The translations under genes and the position numbers were made by a program. A stretch of 64,000 nucleotides of DNA from Dromaius novaehollandiae (Eukaryota > Chordata > Aves > Casuariiformes > Dromaiidae), in NCBI RefSeq assembly GCF_036370855.1, contig NC_088105.1, positions 7,941,619 to 8,005,618 on the forward strand. The letters are read 5' to 3'. Below are positions 1 to 11,100 of the stretch, piece by piece. The notes under the pieces were generated by a model. It had not been told where the DNA came from. It saw only the letters and a list, made by a program, of their open reading frames with translations, and did no database searches. Within the stretch, counting starts at the first letter, position 1. The number at the start of each line of letters is the position of its first letter.

Positions 1-3000
1 CTGCACAGAGACTTCATTCCCTTCCCAGCTACCCTCACTCCACTGTCACGTCCTAGGAAATCCAGAGTTTCCTCCTTACTGGTTGCCGTTTGTATTTGGT
101 TTGCTCTTTTCTTTCCTGTTCTTCTAGATACAGCATTGCCTCTCCAGACTTCCAAAAAACAGACTGCAGCTACAAAGAGTCACAAGACTGGCATCAAAAC
201 AACAAGATGAAAAAAGTGCTCTCATTACGTTTTTGGCATGGCAGGAGACAGGGCTAACAGCACTCCTGCAATAAGAATAGAGAGGGAAAAAAGAACAGTA
301 GGACTGTTTGCCACAGGGCTTGAGGTAAGTTATTTTAAAGTTAAGACAAGGTACAGTATCTTGTTTTAGTGAGATTAGTGATTTCCGAGGCTTTTTCTGC
401 CTGAGTGTTTGTGGTGCGCGGACTGGTCATCCTTCTCTGTGAACAGACTGTACTTGAGAGAATCTGTTTATTTGTAGTAAGTCAAGTTTAGAATCTGAAA
501 ATGTTTTCAGAAAACAACTCTGATACGACAGTTGGTAATATGCCGTATGTACTAACAGCTTCTTTATTTTGTTATAAAAAGTATAAGCTGCTCAGAATAT
601 ATTTACAGGTCTCCGTTTTCACTCTAAGTGAACTGGGAACCCATGTCCCACTGAAGGGCTCATAAAGACAGGAGAGAAGATAATGAACATACCTTCTCCC
701 GCATGTATATTGCTTCTCAGAGGGCTAGCCCTGTCCTTTACGCAGAACTTAGCAATGTGCAGTTCTCCCAGTTTTTGAGAAGCAATTCTGTTTACCTAAA
801 CAGCATTCTTCTGTTTTGCTTACTTAGAGTAGCAACACCCTGCAGTGTGATGCTTGAGAAGACTGACTTTAGTGAACATGTCACTGTACGTTAAGACTAC
901 GGCTATTTTGCAAATCCAACAAGCTTGTATGAAAATGCAGTGCTACCAGCTGATTCTTTTATCATGAGCTGCAAGAGACTTGGCGTTTGTCTTTAAACAC
1001 CAGCTGTTTAAATCCTACTATTCAGGAATTTCAGGTGTCGAAAAAAGAGAAAAGGTTCTAGCCCTCGTTTACAGGAGAGCATTTTTGACCCCACCTCACT
1101 CTTCAAAAACTAAGAAAAATAAGTTCTTACCCCAAGTTTTCTGACTTTACACTAAAAGATATATTTTTGAGGAACAAGAGGTGTGCATTTTGGATGCTGA
1201 GGTTGGAAATGCTAGATTTTTAACAGGGCTAACCTCTACATGAGCCTCTCAGTGAGCTACATATATTTACTAAATATGATCAGAGAACTACTGGACTCTT
1301 CCATGTTGACTTTAATGCATTTTTATGAGAAAGTTTCTCTGCTGAAAAGTTTAAAAAATCCCTTGGATCAGATTAAAATATGCAGACTAAATGGACATTT
1401 ACAAACAATTTGCAACCAAGTATGGTAAAGTGATGAATGTTATCTACAATTTGGTATTTAATGAGCACTGGTATTTAATGAGTTTTCAAATGATCGCTGT
1501 TTGCACGCTGAATGAGAAGAAAGCATAACTGGGGAGGAAAATAAGGAGTGGAGAAGGAAGCTAGAAAAGCCTGCTCCCTGCATTAGATTGTACACTCGTC
1601 TGCCTGATTACACTTCATCCTGCACCACTTTTTACACCATCTTCTTTCACAGAACTACTGAAAGATAGAGGTACCCTTACAAATTATATAATTTTGCTAC
1701 CAAGATACTTTACTGACCTTCTCCTACTGAAAGATAACTTTGCCTTGCTTTTCCTCCTTGATGAGCAGTTCATACTCCTCAGGTCTGGTGTCATCCACAC
1801 CTTCTGAAGTAACAAAAATAAGGGGTTATATCTATTTTTTTTTTCTTTGGATAATGACTGTACATACCATTTTTATTTCTCCCCTAGGATGTAGTAGCAC
1901 TTCATATACTGTCTCCAAGCCGTGCCTTTCCATTATGAATCCATTAAAATCCACTCTTCTTCTGTCTGTGGGTTTTCAGAGCAATGCTTTTTTCTAAATC
2001 TCTCAGAATTAGAGTAGTAGCTAAAGCACAATAAATTCTCACTGTTCTTAAGGCTGTTTTATCAAAATACTAGTTTTTGGATCTCCAGACAGAATAGTTG
2101 TGACTCTGTTAGTTAGTTACTTAATTAGGGGTAATGTTTTTCTGTGTTACTTAGACGGAAGGGATTCAGAACATATTTCACCCACCAGCCTGTCCAGAGA
2201 AAAGGGCTGCTTTTCTCTCTAGTACTACTTTCTGCAACCCGGTACTGGCTTTCAGACAATAATGATTCATGATTTTCTCTAGCAATAGATAATTATTATG
2301 TCTCCTTGATAGTTTTATTGTGTTTGTAGCTGTCTTTGTCAACGGCACCTTGCTATCGTGCTTGCAGAAATCAGTGATCTTCAAATGGCTACTTTCCCTG
2401 GGAGAAATCTTACAAGGTAATTTCGGATAATTGCTTTTCTGCCCCAGTGGATTTCATATGCATTTCACTTAAATGCTTCTGCTAACACTGAACTGTGTTT
2501 ATAAGGCAACCAGGAAGGTTGTGGGAGAGTATAAACAGGATAAACCCTTCATTTTCCTCTGAAGCGGAGGGTGCAGGCAAATGCTATTTTGCACCATGTC
2601 AGAGCAAGTGGTTCCTTGTGTATCTCAAGTTACACTTAGATGGCGTTGGTACGTAGGGGAAGTAGCCAACAATGTGACAAAGATTTTATCAGTCCTTCTG
2701 ATGACATGTCTGCAATTCGTCAGCCCGTTGAGGACTGTGTGTTTGACTAACAGGCACTTTATCATGCTGGTATGACCATTCGTGTTGAGAATGGGCCTCA
2801 TAGTCTATGTCTATGTCTTTGTCACTTCATGGTTACATTGCAGTTCCTTCTACAGAGAGATGACAGTGAAGAAGTGTAGTCCTTTTCACTCCTGAATTCA
2901 CCTTCTGTGTAGCATGGAAGAGCTCCATCATGTTGCCCTTTAGGATATGAGACGAAACAGGTGTTTAGAGAAAGAGCATCCTGAGGGAGACATAAAGCTT

Positions 3001-3234
3001 TCTCCCCTCAAAGATCAAGTTTTCTTAGGAGAAGTGGGAAAGTGTTTGGTTTGTGCTGCTGTTATTTTGTTATTTTGATAGTGTTTAATTATCTTGCCAT
3101 TGAGAACTGCAGTGCATTATATGCAGTTCTGTTAAGTCAAATTAAAATCAAACATGGCCAATTTCTTATCCTAGGCAAGCATGGTTTGCTATTAAACAGT
3201 CCAGAAGTAGGATCATTTGGCTCTGTTTTGCGTG
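1..3234. other. 5' flank, no confident gene
   Basis: AT-rich intergenic DNA upstream of NIBAN1. Small open frames here are short and unlike known families. Two weak exon-like places, 128-324 on + and 1718-1965 on -, are discussed as findings but not called as genes. In human the next gene upstream is RNF2, in divergent orientation. No RNF2 coding sequence is visible here. Confidence 0.6.
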
Positions 3235-3977
3235 TGTCCTACACCTAGGGAGGAATAGCCCCAAGCACCAGTGCATGCTGGGAGCCAGCCGGCTGGAAAG
3301 CAGCTTTGCAGAAAAGGACCTGGGGTCCTGGTGGACACCAGGCTGGACATGAGCCAGCAATGTGCTCTTGTGGGGAAGGCAGCCGGTGGTATCCTGGGCT
3401 GCATTAGGCTGCCCGCACATTGAGGGAGCTGATCCTTCTCCTCCGTCAGCGCTGGTGAGGCCACACCTGGAGTGCTGGGTCCAGTGCTGGGCTCCCCAGT
3501 ACAAGGCAGGCGTGGAGCTACTGGAGCATGTCCAGTGAGGGGCTGCAAAGATGAGTAAGGGACTGGAGCATCTGTTATATGAGGAGAGGCTGAGAGAGCC
3601 GGGACTGTTCGGCCTGGAGAAGAGCAGGCCTGGGGTCTTCGTATCTATGTGTGCAGATATGTGATGGGAGGGTGTAAAGAAGATGGAGCCAGACTCTTCT
3701 CCGTGGTGCCCAGTGACAGGACTGGTGGCAATGGCCACAAACTGCAACACCGGAAATTCCATCCAAACATAAGAAACAGCTTTTTTACCGTGAGGGTAAC
3801 TGAGCACGGGAACAGGTTGCCCAGAGAGGCTGTGGAGTCTCCATCCCTGGAGATGCTCAAAAGCTGCCTGGACACGGTCCTGGGCCACATGCTCCAGGTG
3901 ACCCTGCTTGAGCAGGGGTTTGGACTAGACGATCTCCGGAGGTCCCTTCCAACCCCAACCATTGTGTGGCTCTGTGA
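3235..3977 (+). mobile_element. CR1 LINE, 5'-truncated, 3' end of ORF2 and tail
   Basis: The sequence matches the CR1 3' end. It starts with the segment around ACACCTAGGGAGGAATAGCC, runs through the last part of the reverse-transcriptase ORF, and ends with the CR1 3' tail, GACTAGACGATCTCCGGAGG then CCCTTCCAACCCCAACC and a degenerate ATTCTGTG-like terminus (3960-3976). The C-terminal ORF2 frame can still be read over about 3649-3900 (GGCKEDGARLFSVVPSDRT, then FFTVRVTEH). The usual TAG stop just before GTGACCCTGCTTGAG reads CAG. Upstream parts of the ORF are shifted or stopped, so the element is dead. Confidence 0.92.
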
Positions 3978-4429
3978 AGTCTTTTTAAAGATGCTTAAGC
4001 TACTAACTTTGCTATTAAACCACAGCACGTCCCTATCTTAAAAGGGAAATGATGGTGTTTAATTAGCTGGCATTTGTGAAATGCTTGGGGATCTTTGGAT
4101 ATGAGAGACTATTGAAGTATAAAATGTTATATTTAAAAAAACTGTTCAGTTCTCATTTTGTTTTCACTCTAGCTGTAATTAGACAGCGAGGTTTCCCATT
4201 CTGTGTGCACACAGACATCTGCTCTTGAGCACAAAGCTTCTGGGATTTGGCTTATTTTCATCTTCTGAATGACGAGACAGAGTAGCAATCCATTTGTGGC
4301 TCGTGCATTTTCCATAGTTTCTCTCTCCCGTTTCATGGAGGTGACTTGCATATTACATGGGACTGTATTAAAGTCGCCTGAAAGAAATCTGATAAAGGAC
4401 ATGCAACACTAAACGGAGGCCGAGGCCTT
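3978..4429. other. Proximal 5' flank between CR1 and CpG island
   Basis: About 450 bases of moderately AT-rich unique sequence between the CR1 terminus and the CpG island. No gene, repeat or clear promoter motif is recognised. Confidence 0.6.
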
Positions 4430-4967
4430 CTCCCGCACCGTGAAGTGCCGGAGGGGTTCCAGGGCGTTTCCTCTAGGTCGTCTGCCCCAGCAGCTCGGGG
4501 GTGTGCGGTGCACAAACCACGGCGTGCCCCTTGCTGTTAGCAGGTTACGAGCCTGGCAGTGGAGTTTAACAGCTATCGCTGGAAGACTCGGATTTACATC
4601 ATACCTCCAGGAGTGCTGCTGATTTAATATTCGGCTTGATTCTCAGCTGAGGTGTTTACAGAGCTGTGAAACACTGTTTTATTGATGCCCGGGGTGAATC
4701 TAGTCTCCGCCGCGCTTCGGTACAGCCTGCGTGTACCTCTAAAGCGGATCTTAGTCGTGCGAGTCTGCAGTGCGGAGCTGATGCCGGCGGTCCCTACGGA
4801 AGAGGCTGGCTGCGCAGCCGGGCCGTGAGCTCGTTCGGCTTGTTGGGGTTCGGTGCGCCGGGAGCCGAAGCAGCGGCAGGCTCGAGCGAAGCAGCGGCGA
4901 GCGCCCCCCAGGCCGGCGCGGGGCGGCTCTGCGGGCAGCCGGGAGGCTCGCGGCCGCCGCCCGGAGC

Positions 4968-5001
4968 GGGGGGGGGGCGGCGGGGGCGGGGGCGGGGGCG
5001 G
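4968..5001 (+). promoter_or_regulatory. G-quadruplex-prone GC-box cluster
   Basis: Four or more runs of at least five G separated by one to four bases lie about 85-118 bases upstream of the NIBAN1 ATG. This fits the usual G4 pattern and also supplies overlapping Sp1-type GC boxes. It may be in the proximal promoter or the 5' UTR. A further G-run at 5280-5298 lies in intron 1. Confidence 0.6.
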
Positions 5002-5085
5002 CCCCGGGAGCGCCGCCCCCGGGAGTGCCTCAGCGTGCGGCGGCCGGGGCAGCGGCTGGGCTGCGCGGCGCTCCGCGGCGGCGGC

Positions 5086-5140
5086 ATGGGCGGCTCTGCC
5101 TCGGGCCCGCTGGACGACAGCAAGTGCGCCTACATCCGAG
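5086..5140 (+). CDS. NIBAN1: NIBAN1 coding exon 1
   Basis: Encodes residues 1-18 plus the first base of codon 19 (MGGSASGPLDDSKCAYIR). The start reads Met-Gly-Gly-Ser-Ala-Ser, a good N-myristoylation pattern with Gly2 and Ser6. The donor is CGAG|gtaggg, phase 1. The exon lies inside a CpG island. The transcription start and exact 5' UTR cannot be read from sequence alone, but the GC-rich stretch of about 4900-5085 is the likely UTR. Confidence 0.93.
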
Positions 5141-8100
5141 GTAGGGCGCCGCTCCCCCGGCTGCCTGAGGGCGGTGCTTCATCCCGTTGAAACTCGGGAG
5201 AGACCAAACCTTTTTTTTTTTAAAAAAAAATCGCTATAAACGCGTGCGGATTGCTGCGAGGCTAACAGCGTGATTCCCCGGGGGGCGGGGGGGGGGGGTT
5301 GGTTACGCGAGGGCCGGTGGCAAAGGTGAGACGCGCTGTTGCGTGGCCAGGTGCGCTGCTCATCCCCGCGGCAGCGGCCGAGGTCATTCGCCAGGCAAAC
5401 TTTACCGCCCGCAAACATCTGCGAGTGAAGTGCAGTCCTGCGGGCGGAGGGGAAGCCTGGCCCGCGGGCTGCTCCCGGGAGGCCCGCCGGGGTCCCCAGC
5501 GTGCGCGGCCGGTGGGGCAGCGCGGCCTCCTCACCCTTCGGAGCCTCGCGCGACTCGGCGGCGGCATTCGCGACCTCCGCTGCCCCAGACGTGCGCTTCT
5601 GCCCTCTCCGGTTGCACGTCTGCCGGTCGCCGAGCGGTCGGTGCAGGCCGCGAGGTCTGATTGCAAAGGAGGGTGTTCGGGGAGCTCCCCTCTCCCCAGA
5701 TTCCCTCTTTGCGAAAGAGGAAATAGTGCAGCTGTCGGCTCCGGCCGTTGGGGCTGGGACGGAGACGTCGGGGCAGAGCCGGGGATCGGCTCGGGTGGCT
5801 CCAAGCGGGGCGGCTTCCCCTCGCCGGGAGCTGGGAAGCCCTTCAGCCACATCTGCGTATCAGCACGCGTCTCTGCCCAAGCAAATAATAACGTGAAATC
5901 GTCACAGAAAAGGGAAATTGAAACGTGGCCATCTCTATCGCCTGGCTCGAGTCTTCCGTTCTTGCTGCGGGTGAGGATTCCCCGCTCTCGGCTCTTGCTT
6001 TGACAGATAATTAAGGACGCACTTCTTGTCGCAGCTGCCCATAAATTATTACGTACAGCAGGGAAAGGACTCGGGAAGAGCATCTCCAAATCCCAGTATT
6101 TCCTCAGAGTGCAGCCCGGCACACGTGCCAAACCTGCGGCTCCGGCTGAGGGTAGGGTTTGCAGCATTCAGCCCTTGCTCGTCTGCCGCTGCCTCCGATG
6201 CAGCTTGGTCTGGTGTCTCCCCAGAAGCGGAGGCTGCCTGAATCACTGCCTGTGTGAACTGAAAAATAGCAAATTTTTAGCTGGCTCTTTAGAGGTTAGG
6301 CTGGCTTTATTTTGTGGAAGGTTGCTCTTTTCTGTGTGGGTGGGTTTTTTCCACCCCAAAGATGATGTAGGGTAGTCTTCAGTAAAAGGGGAAGGGAGGT
6401 ATCTGCTTTTTGTCAGGACGACTGTAAATCAGTTGTGAGGTATCGGGCTCGGGGATATCATCTCCCACATCTTAGCTGGAGAACACAGCCGGTTCCCGTC
6501 ATCGAAACGCGCTGTGATGTCTTAGATCTGAGATGCTCAGTCGTATTGGCCCAAACGTCCGTACGCTCGAGACGGGAAAGCCCGAGTGTTGCTTCGAGTG
6601 AGCGTGTGGACTAGACTCTCTGTAGCGCTCCCTTCCCAGCAGCGTTTCGGTGATTCTGTGAGTAAATTAGTATTTGCAGTTCCCACGCGCTAGTCTTGGC
6701 GCTGCATTTTGGCGTCTGCCGTACAGCCGGTGGCTCGTGCCCCATCTCCGTGTCCGTGCAGCAGAAGCTCGCTGAGCTTGAGCCCCGGCTTGCTTGGAGC
6801 CGGTCCGTGCCGGGCTGACCTCCACCAACACCCGCAAGCTCGCCCAGGCGCTGCGTCAACGGAGCAGCCTTCAGGGCTGCTCCCGGCAAGGCTGAGTGAA
6901 GGTCGAAGGGGACAGAGCTGAATGTGGCTTCTTGAACGTGTTGCGTGACTGCTGCGTGGTTGTTGTCCTCATGCTAATGTGCTGGTGTCACGATGGTAAC
7001 TTAAGTTGTCTAAAGCAGTGTCCTGGCGCTGTAAAACCTTGTGGTTTACTCAGGTAATACTTAAGCTACAGCACAATATAGGAGATGGAAAGGAGAGGTT
7101 GTGGGCTAAAGGGACAGATGCAGCTTTCAGCCATAAAGCGAAAGTTTCTCCGTTGACATGTACAGATTTACATCTCTTACAATTCCCGAAGATCTGTTTG
7201 CTCACGTTGCGCATTTGAGGGATGAGAGGAGAGCGAAACAGGTACAAAAGTTGTGTGCGTGTGTAAAAAATACATGTTGATGTGTCTACCTAAATCGCAG
7301 AGAGCAGTGCCACCGGCACCAGCACCCGCTGCGGGAGACGCCTGCGAGGCACCGAGCTTCGGGCCCTTCCTGCCCCGCGGGGGCATCACCTCAAGCCTTG
7401 TCAGACCGGTTGGAGGGATGGATTTCAGAGATGAGTAAGAAAGCATTTGCCTAGGAGACGCACAATTATTGAACGTGGAGACTGTGTTTTCGGCGTGAAC
7501 CTCCTTCAACCTCTGTGCTCTGAAGGGAGAACTGGTAGTGGTGGAACAGCCAAATTGCATATCATCAAGACTTTTGCGCATTTGTGTGTGAGGCAGTATT
7601 TTGAGCCATACCTGAAAGCAGGTGGGAAGTCAGCCAGCGTAATTGCTGAAATGAGCAGGTAGTCTGTTTTCGGTAGCAAATAATGCCTGGCAGGTGAATA
7701 TACAATGTCAGCGTGCAACTTTTCAAGTGGCCTTTGCTCATTTGTTAGCAACCTGTGAGGCTACCTTTGAAACTGCGAGGGCAGGAATCATTGCAGCGAT
7801 GTTTGAGAAAGGGATGCAAGGTCACAGGTCCTGCACGAGCTGACTACAGACTTATTTGCGCATGCCAATGTTTTGCAAAACTTGATTTTCTAACTCAGAA
7901 AATTGCTATGTAAAAGGCTACGTATAGCGTGAAGTTACATTTTCCAAGCCATCAAAAGATCGTTTGTCTTTTTCAGATAGAAATTAATAGAAATTGGTCG
8001 TTAGCGTGGGATGAAATTGGGAATAAAATGCAGAGATTTGATTTTCCTTACTCCTAGCTGAAGGAAATGAATGTCAGGGTAAAGTAATGGAAAAATGTGA

Positions 8101-11100
8101 GTCAGCAGGGATACCTAGGAGGACATCTTGGGTTTGGTGGGAGAAAGGTAGACGTGGGGATGAAGTGAAGAGCAGGAGAGTCTCCCATATCGGGTCAGCA
8201 AGGAGGGGCAAGGGAGGAAGGACAGCACGCTTACAGGGTCATTAGTGTTAAAATCTTAGTAGTTTCAAAGATATCTTCTGTTCTGTGTTGAATGAGCCTG
8301 TTTTTCTAACCACACTGACGGTGAATTATTTTTTTCTCTTTATTTAAGATCTTTAAGGTCTTTTAAATCTACAAAAATTATTCACGGTAAAATGTGTGAT
8401 TTTTAAGCCCACCGAAATTAGAGGAAATTTTTGTATTGCTTCCTCTAGGATTTGGATCGAGCCCTTGAAAAGGAATGAAAGAACTATAGAGGAAAAAATC
8501 CTTCTTTGTAGGGCTTTGATGGGACTACCTGTGAAATCTTAAGGATGGAAGTGTTTGGGGTTTAAAAAAGGACAATAATAATTAGAGGGCTGGGAGCTGG
8601 TCATGTGAAAAGAGTTTATTAAAAGAATTTATGCTTCCAGTGTGATGAGGCATGGACTAAACGTGTGATGGGAGGTGTTCGTTACATGGTTTTCTCTAAT
8701 GATATTTCATGGGCGTTACGCCAACCGGGAGCGGTGTTAGGGTGGTACGGTGGAGTTACAGGACACAGGGTGCAATCATGAAATTGGGGAAAAAGATTAA
8801 AGTGCCAGGAAAAAAAACCCAGCTTAACAGTATGCCCTGAGAGACTCTGCCAAAGAAAACTGGTAGAAACTTTTTGCTCTGGGCCTCTAATATTAAAGAA
8901 GAAAGGACCTAGGAAGCAGATCTCACAGCTGGGGTAAGATGGCCTTCAAGGACTTCATAATTCTCCATTTCCATAATATTGTCCTTAGTAGTAGGCCAAA
9001 TTCTCCTCTGTCATGCGTGGTCATTTTGGAACTTTTTTTTTTTTCAATTTCAAGTACTTAACGCCTGTAATTTCGATAGTTGCATCTTCAAAGGAGTCCA
9101 GCATGCAAAAGCTGAGCTTTCCTGAAGGTTGTTTTTTATTAAAGGCGTTAGCTTGCTTCGCCGCGTCCAGTCCAGGCTGCTGTCGAAGCAAAGCTGTCTA
9201 GAGGACGCGGCTTCTCAGTCAATTGCTTTTAATTTCTGTATTTGTTTCAAAGCACTTTTTCTTCCTTCCTGTCCTTCTTGTCCCTGATTTATTTGCTCGC
9301 CGGGAGAGATGTGGTGCAAAGCCCTTTGGCAGCGGGTCGGGCGAAGGCAGTGACGGTGCTGTGATTCACTGCACACAGTGCGGCGTGCGGGCATAAACCA
9401 TGCGGATTGCTTCACTGAGTATTTTTTTTCTTGCAGATCTTCCAGCAGCCCTTCTTCTCATTCACCAGTGAAAGCGATTACCAATTTCTTTGTAGCAATT
9501 TGTTTTGCCCCTGTATTTTAGTGTGCGTCTCATTAAGAGGTAACTTTTTGCCCGAGGGTGAGACCAGTTGACTTGGATGTGTTCCTGCAACGTGCAGCGT
9601 CCCTAGAAAAAATAAACAGACTCCTCCTGTTTTGTCAAGTTTCAGAGACTAAGTAGGAGCTTGCTTTGCCCTTTACTTGAAAGACAAGATAAGGAAATCA
9701 GTTGCGAGCCTTGCAGGAAAGCGTGCGAGCGCGTACCATCCCCCTTCTGCTCGGCGGCCGGGGAGAAGCCCTGGCACCTCGAGAGCCGGAGCGCTGTCGG
9801 TACAGCCCGGGGCCTGCGTCCTGCCGGAAGGCGGGCCAGCTTGCACGCTTGGTCGTGAGCAGGGATGCTGGAGAGTGGAAGAATCACTTGGAATTAATTG
9901 TGGAAAAAGTGGCCTTTCTTTGGAAAGGCGCTCAGACTGCCTATTTGATTTTCTGCTTTAAACTGTCGTGGAGTCCTTCTGGTTTTAATTTGGGCTGCAA
10001 CTGCAAGTATGACAGCATTCTGCAGAAAACCTGGCAGTGTCTGCTGCCTTTTCTTTCGGTCTGCTACAAGTTGCGTGCATTGCTGTGTTCTGAAAGGCCT
10101 CTCTCTTTCGTTTTCGGCAGGTAAGCTTAGTTGTGACAGCGTGTGGGGTAGAAGTGTGATACCTCCTTGGACTTAGCAGCATCTTCTTAACGCCTGCGTG
10201 ATGTTTTCCATCTTCAGATTCTGTGATTTATTTCAAAAGCTAAGCGTATTCTTTTTCTGTGATTAGCAGAAGCTAAGAAAGAGGTTAAGTAATGTTTTAG
10301 CTCAAAAACATATACTGAATCCAGAATTCATGATCCCAAGTCAGCACTCAGTAAGTGGTAACTAGTCCATTTCGAATAGGCATAAATAACTATTTACACC
10401 AAATGGAGAAATAAAGTGAAGTGGATTGGAAATTAAAATTTCAATATGGATATGAGTTTCTATTCTTCATTATCTGGGTCTCCTTGCTAAGTTTCTAGGT
10501 TCTTGATGGTCTTAAGACAGGAGATTTTGACGAACAGTCCTTTTGACTTTATTTGCTTTCTGTCCTCAGAGGGCTTGTCACTGTCGCAGCCAGTGGCAGA
10601 GTTTCATCCCATGGCTTTAATAAAAGATGCTTGGCTGCCTTGGAAAGGAAAACCAGCTTGTCTTTGATTCTTGCAATCTTTAATTCCGGGCGCTTTATCA
10701 TAGCTTTGCACTGAATGCAACCAAAAGGTGCCTGCCTGGCAGGGATGTGATTGATGGGCGAAGCTATTTGCCGTCCAAATTATATGGAATTCACTATATT
10801 GGGGAATTTCAGCTTTGAGAGGTTAAGGCAGATGATTTCCCATTGCTCGTGTTGCCCTGTTTGTTAACTGCTCTCGAAAGTACTGCCAGCAAGTTTTGAA
10901 GTTTACAATCACGTTGTCTCGTAGCAGGCGTTGTACAAACGGGAGAGTTTCCCTAACCAAAGCTGGAGGTACATTTTTGTTCTTCAGATTGTCTGTGATC
11001 ACATCACATTCATCTTCTGTAAACGGGCTGAGTTTTCCATAAAGCTATGTATAGTGTTGAATTAAGCACTGGGTATCAATGAAAAGAGCTTCTTCTCAAC

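Larger units (their letters stand above)
4430..5870. promoter_or_regulatory. NIBAN1: CpG-island promoter of NIBAN1
   Basis: CpG density and GC content rise sharply near 4430 and stay high to about 5870, spanning exon 1. No TATA box sits in a plausible place upstream of the ATG. The stretch just before it has GC boxes of the GGGGCGGGG type at about 4981-5001. A CTATAAA motif at 5234-5240 lies in intron 1, after exon 1, and is not needed for this start. The exact transcription start is not visible. Confidence 0.8.

Noticed and set aside
3166..4028. Open frames of 111-240 codons on the - strand around 3.2-4.0 kb
   Set aside because: They are antisense shadows of the CR1 element on the + strand.
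1..4400. Possible coding exons of RNF2, the expected upstream neighbour
   Set aside because: None of the RING-domain or C-terminal RNF2 sequence can be read on either strand. The gene probably lies further left.
5234..5240. TATA-like motif in the first bases of intron 1
   Set aside because: It lies downstream of exon 1, so it cannot drive the main NIBAN1 start. No downstream exon supports an alternative start.
5262..6167. A 301-codon open frame on the - strand over the CpG island
   Set aside because: High GC lowers stop frequency. Overlapping long frames exist on both strands, the peptide is Arg/Pro/Ala-rich with no family resemblance, and it lies over exon 1 flanks.
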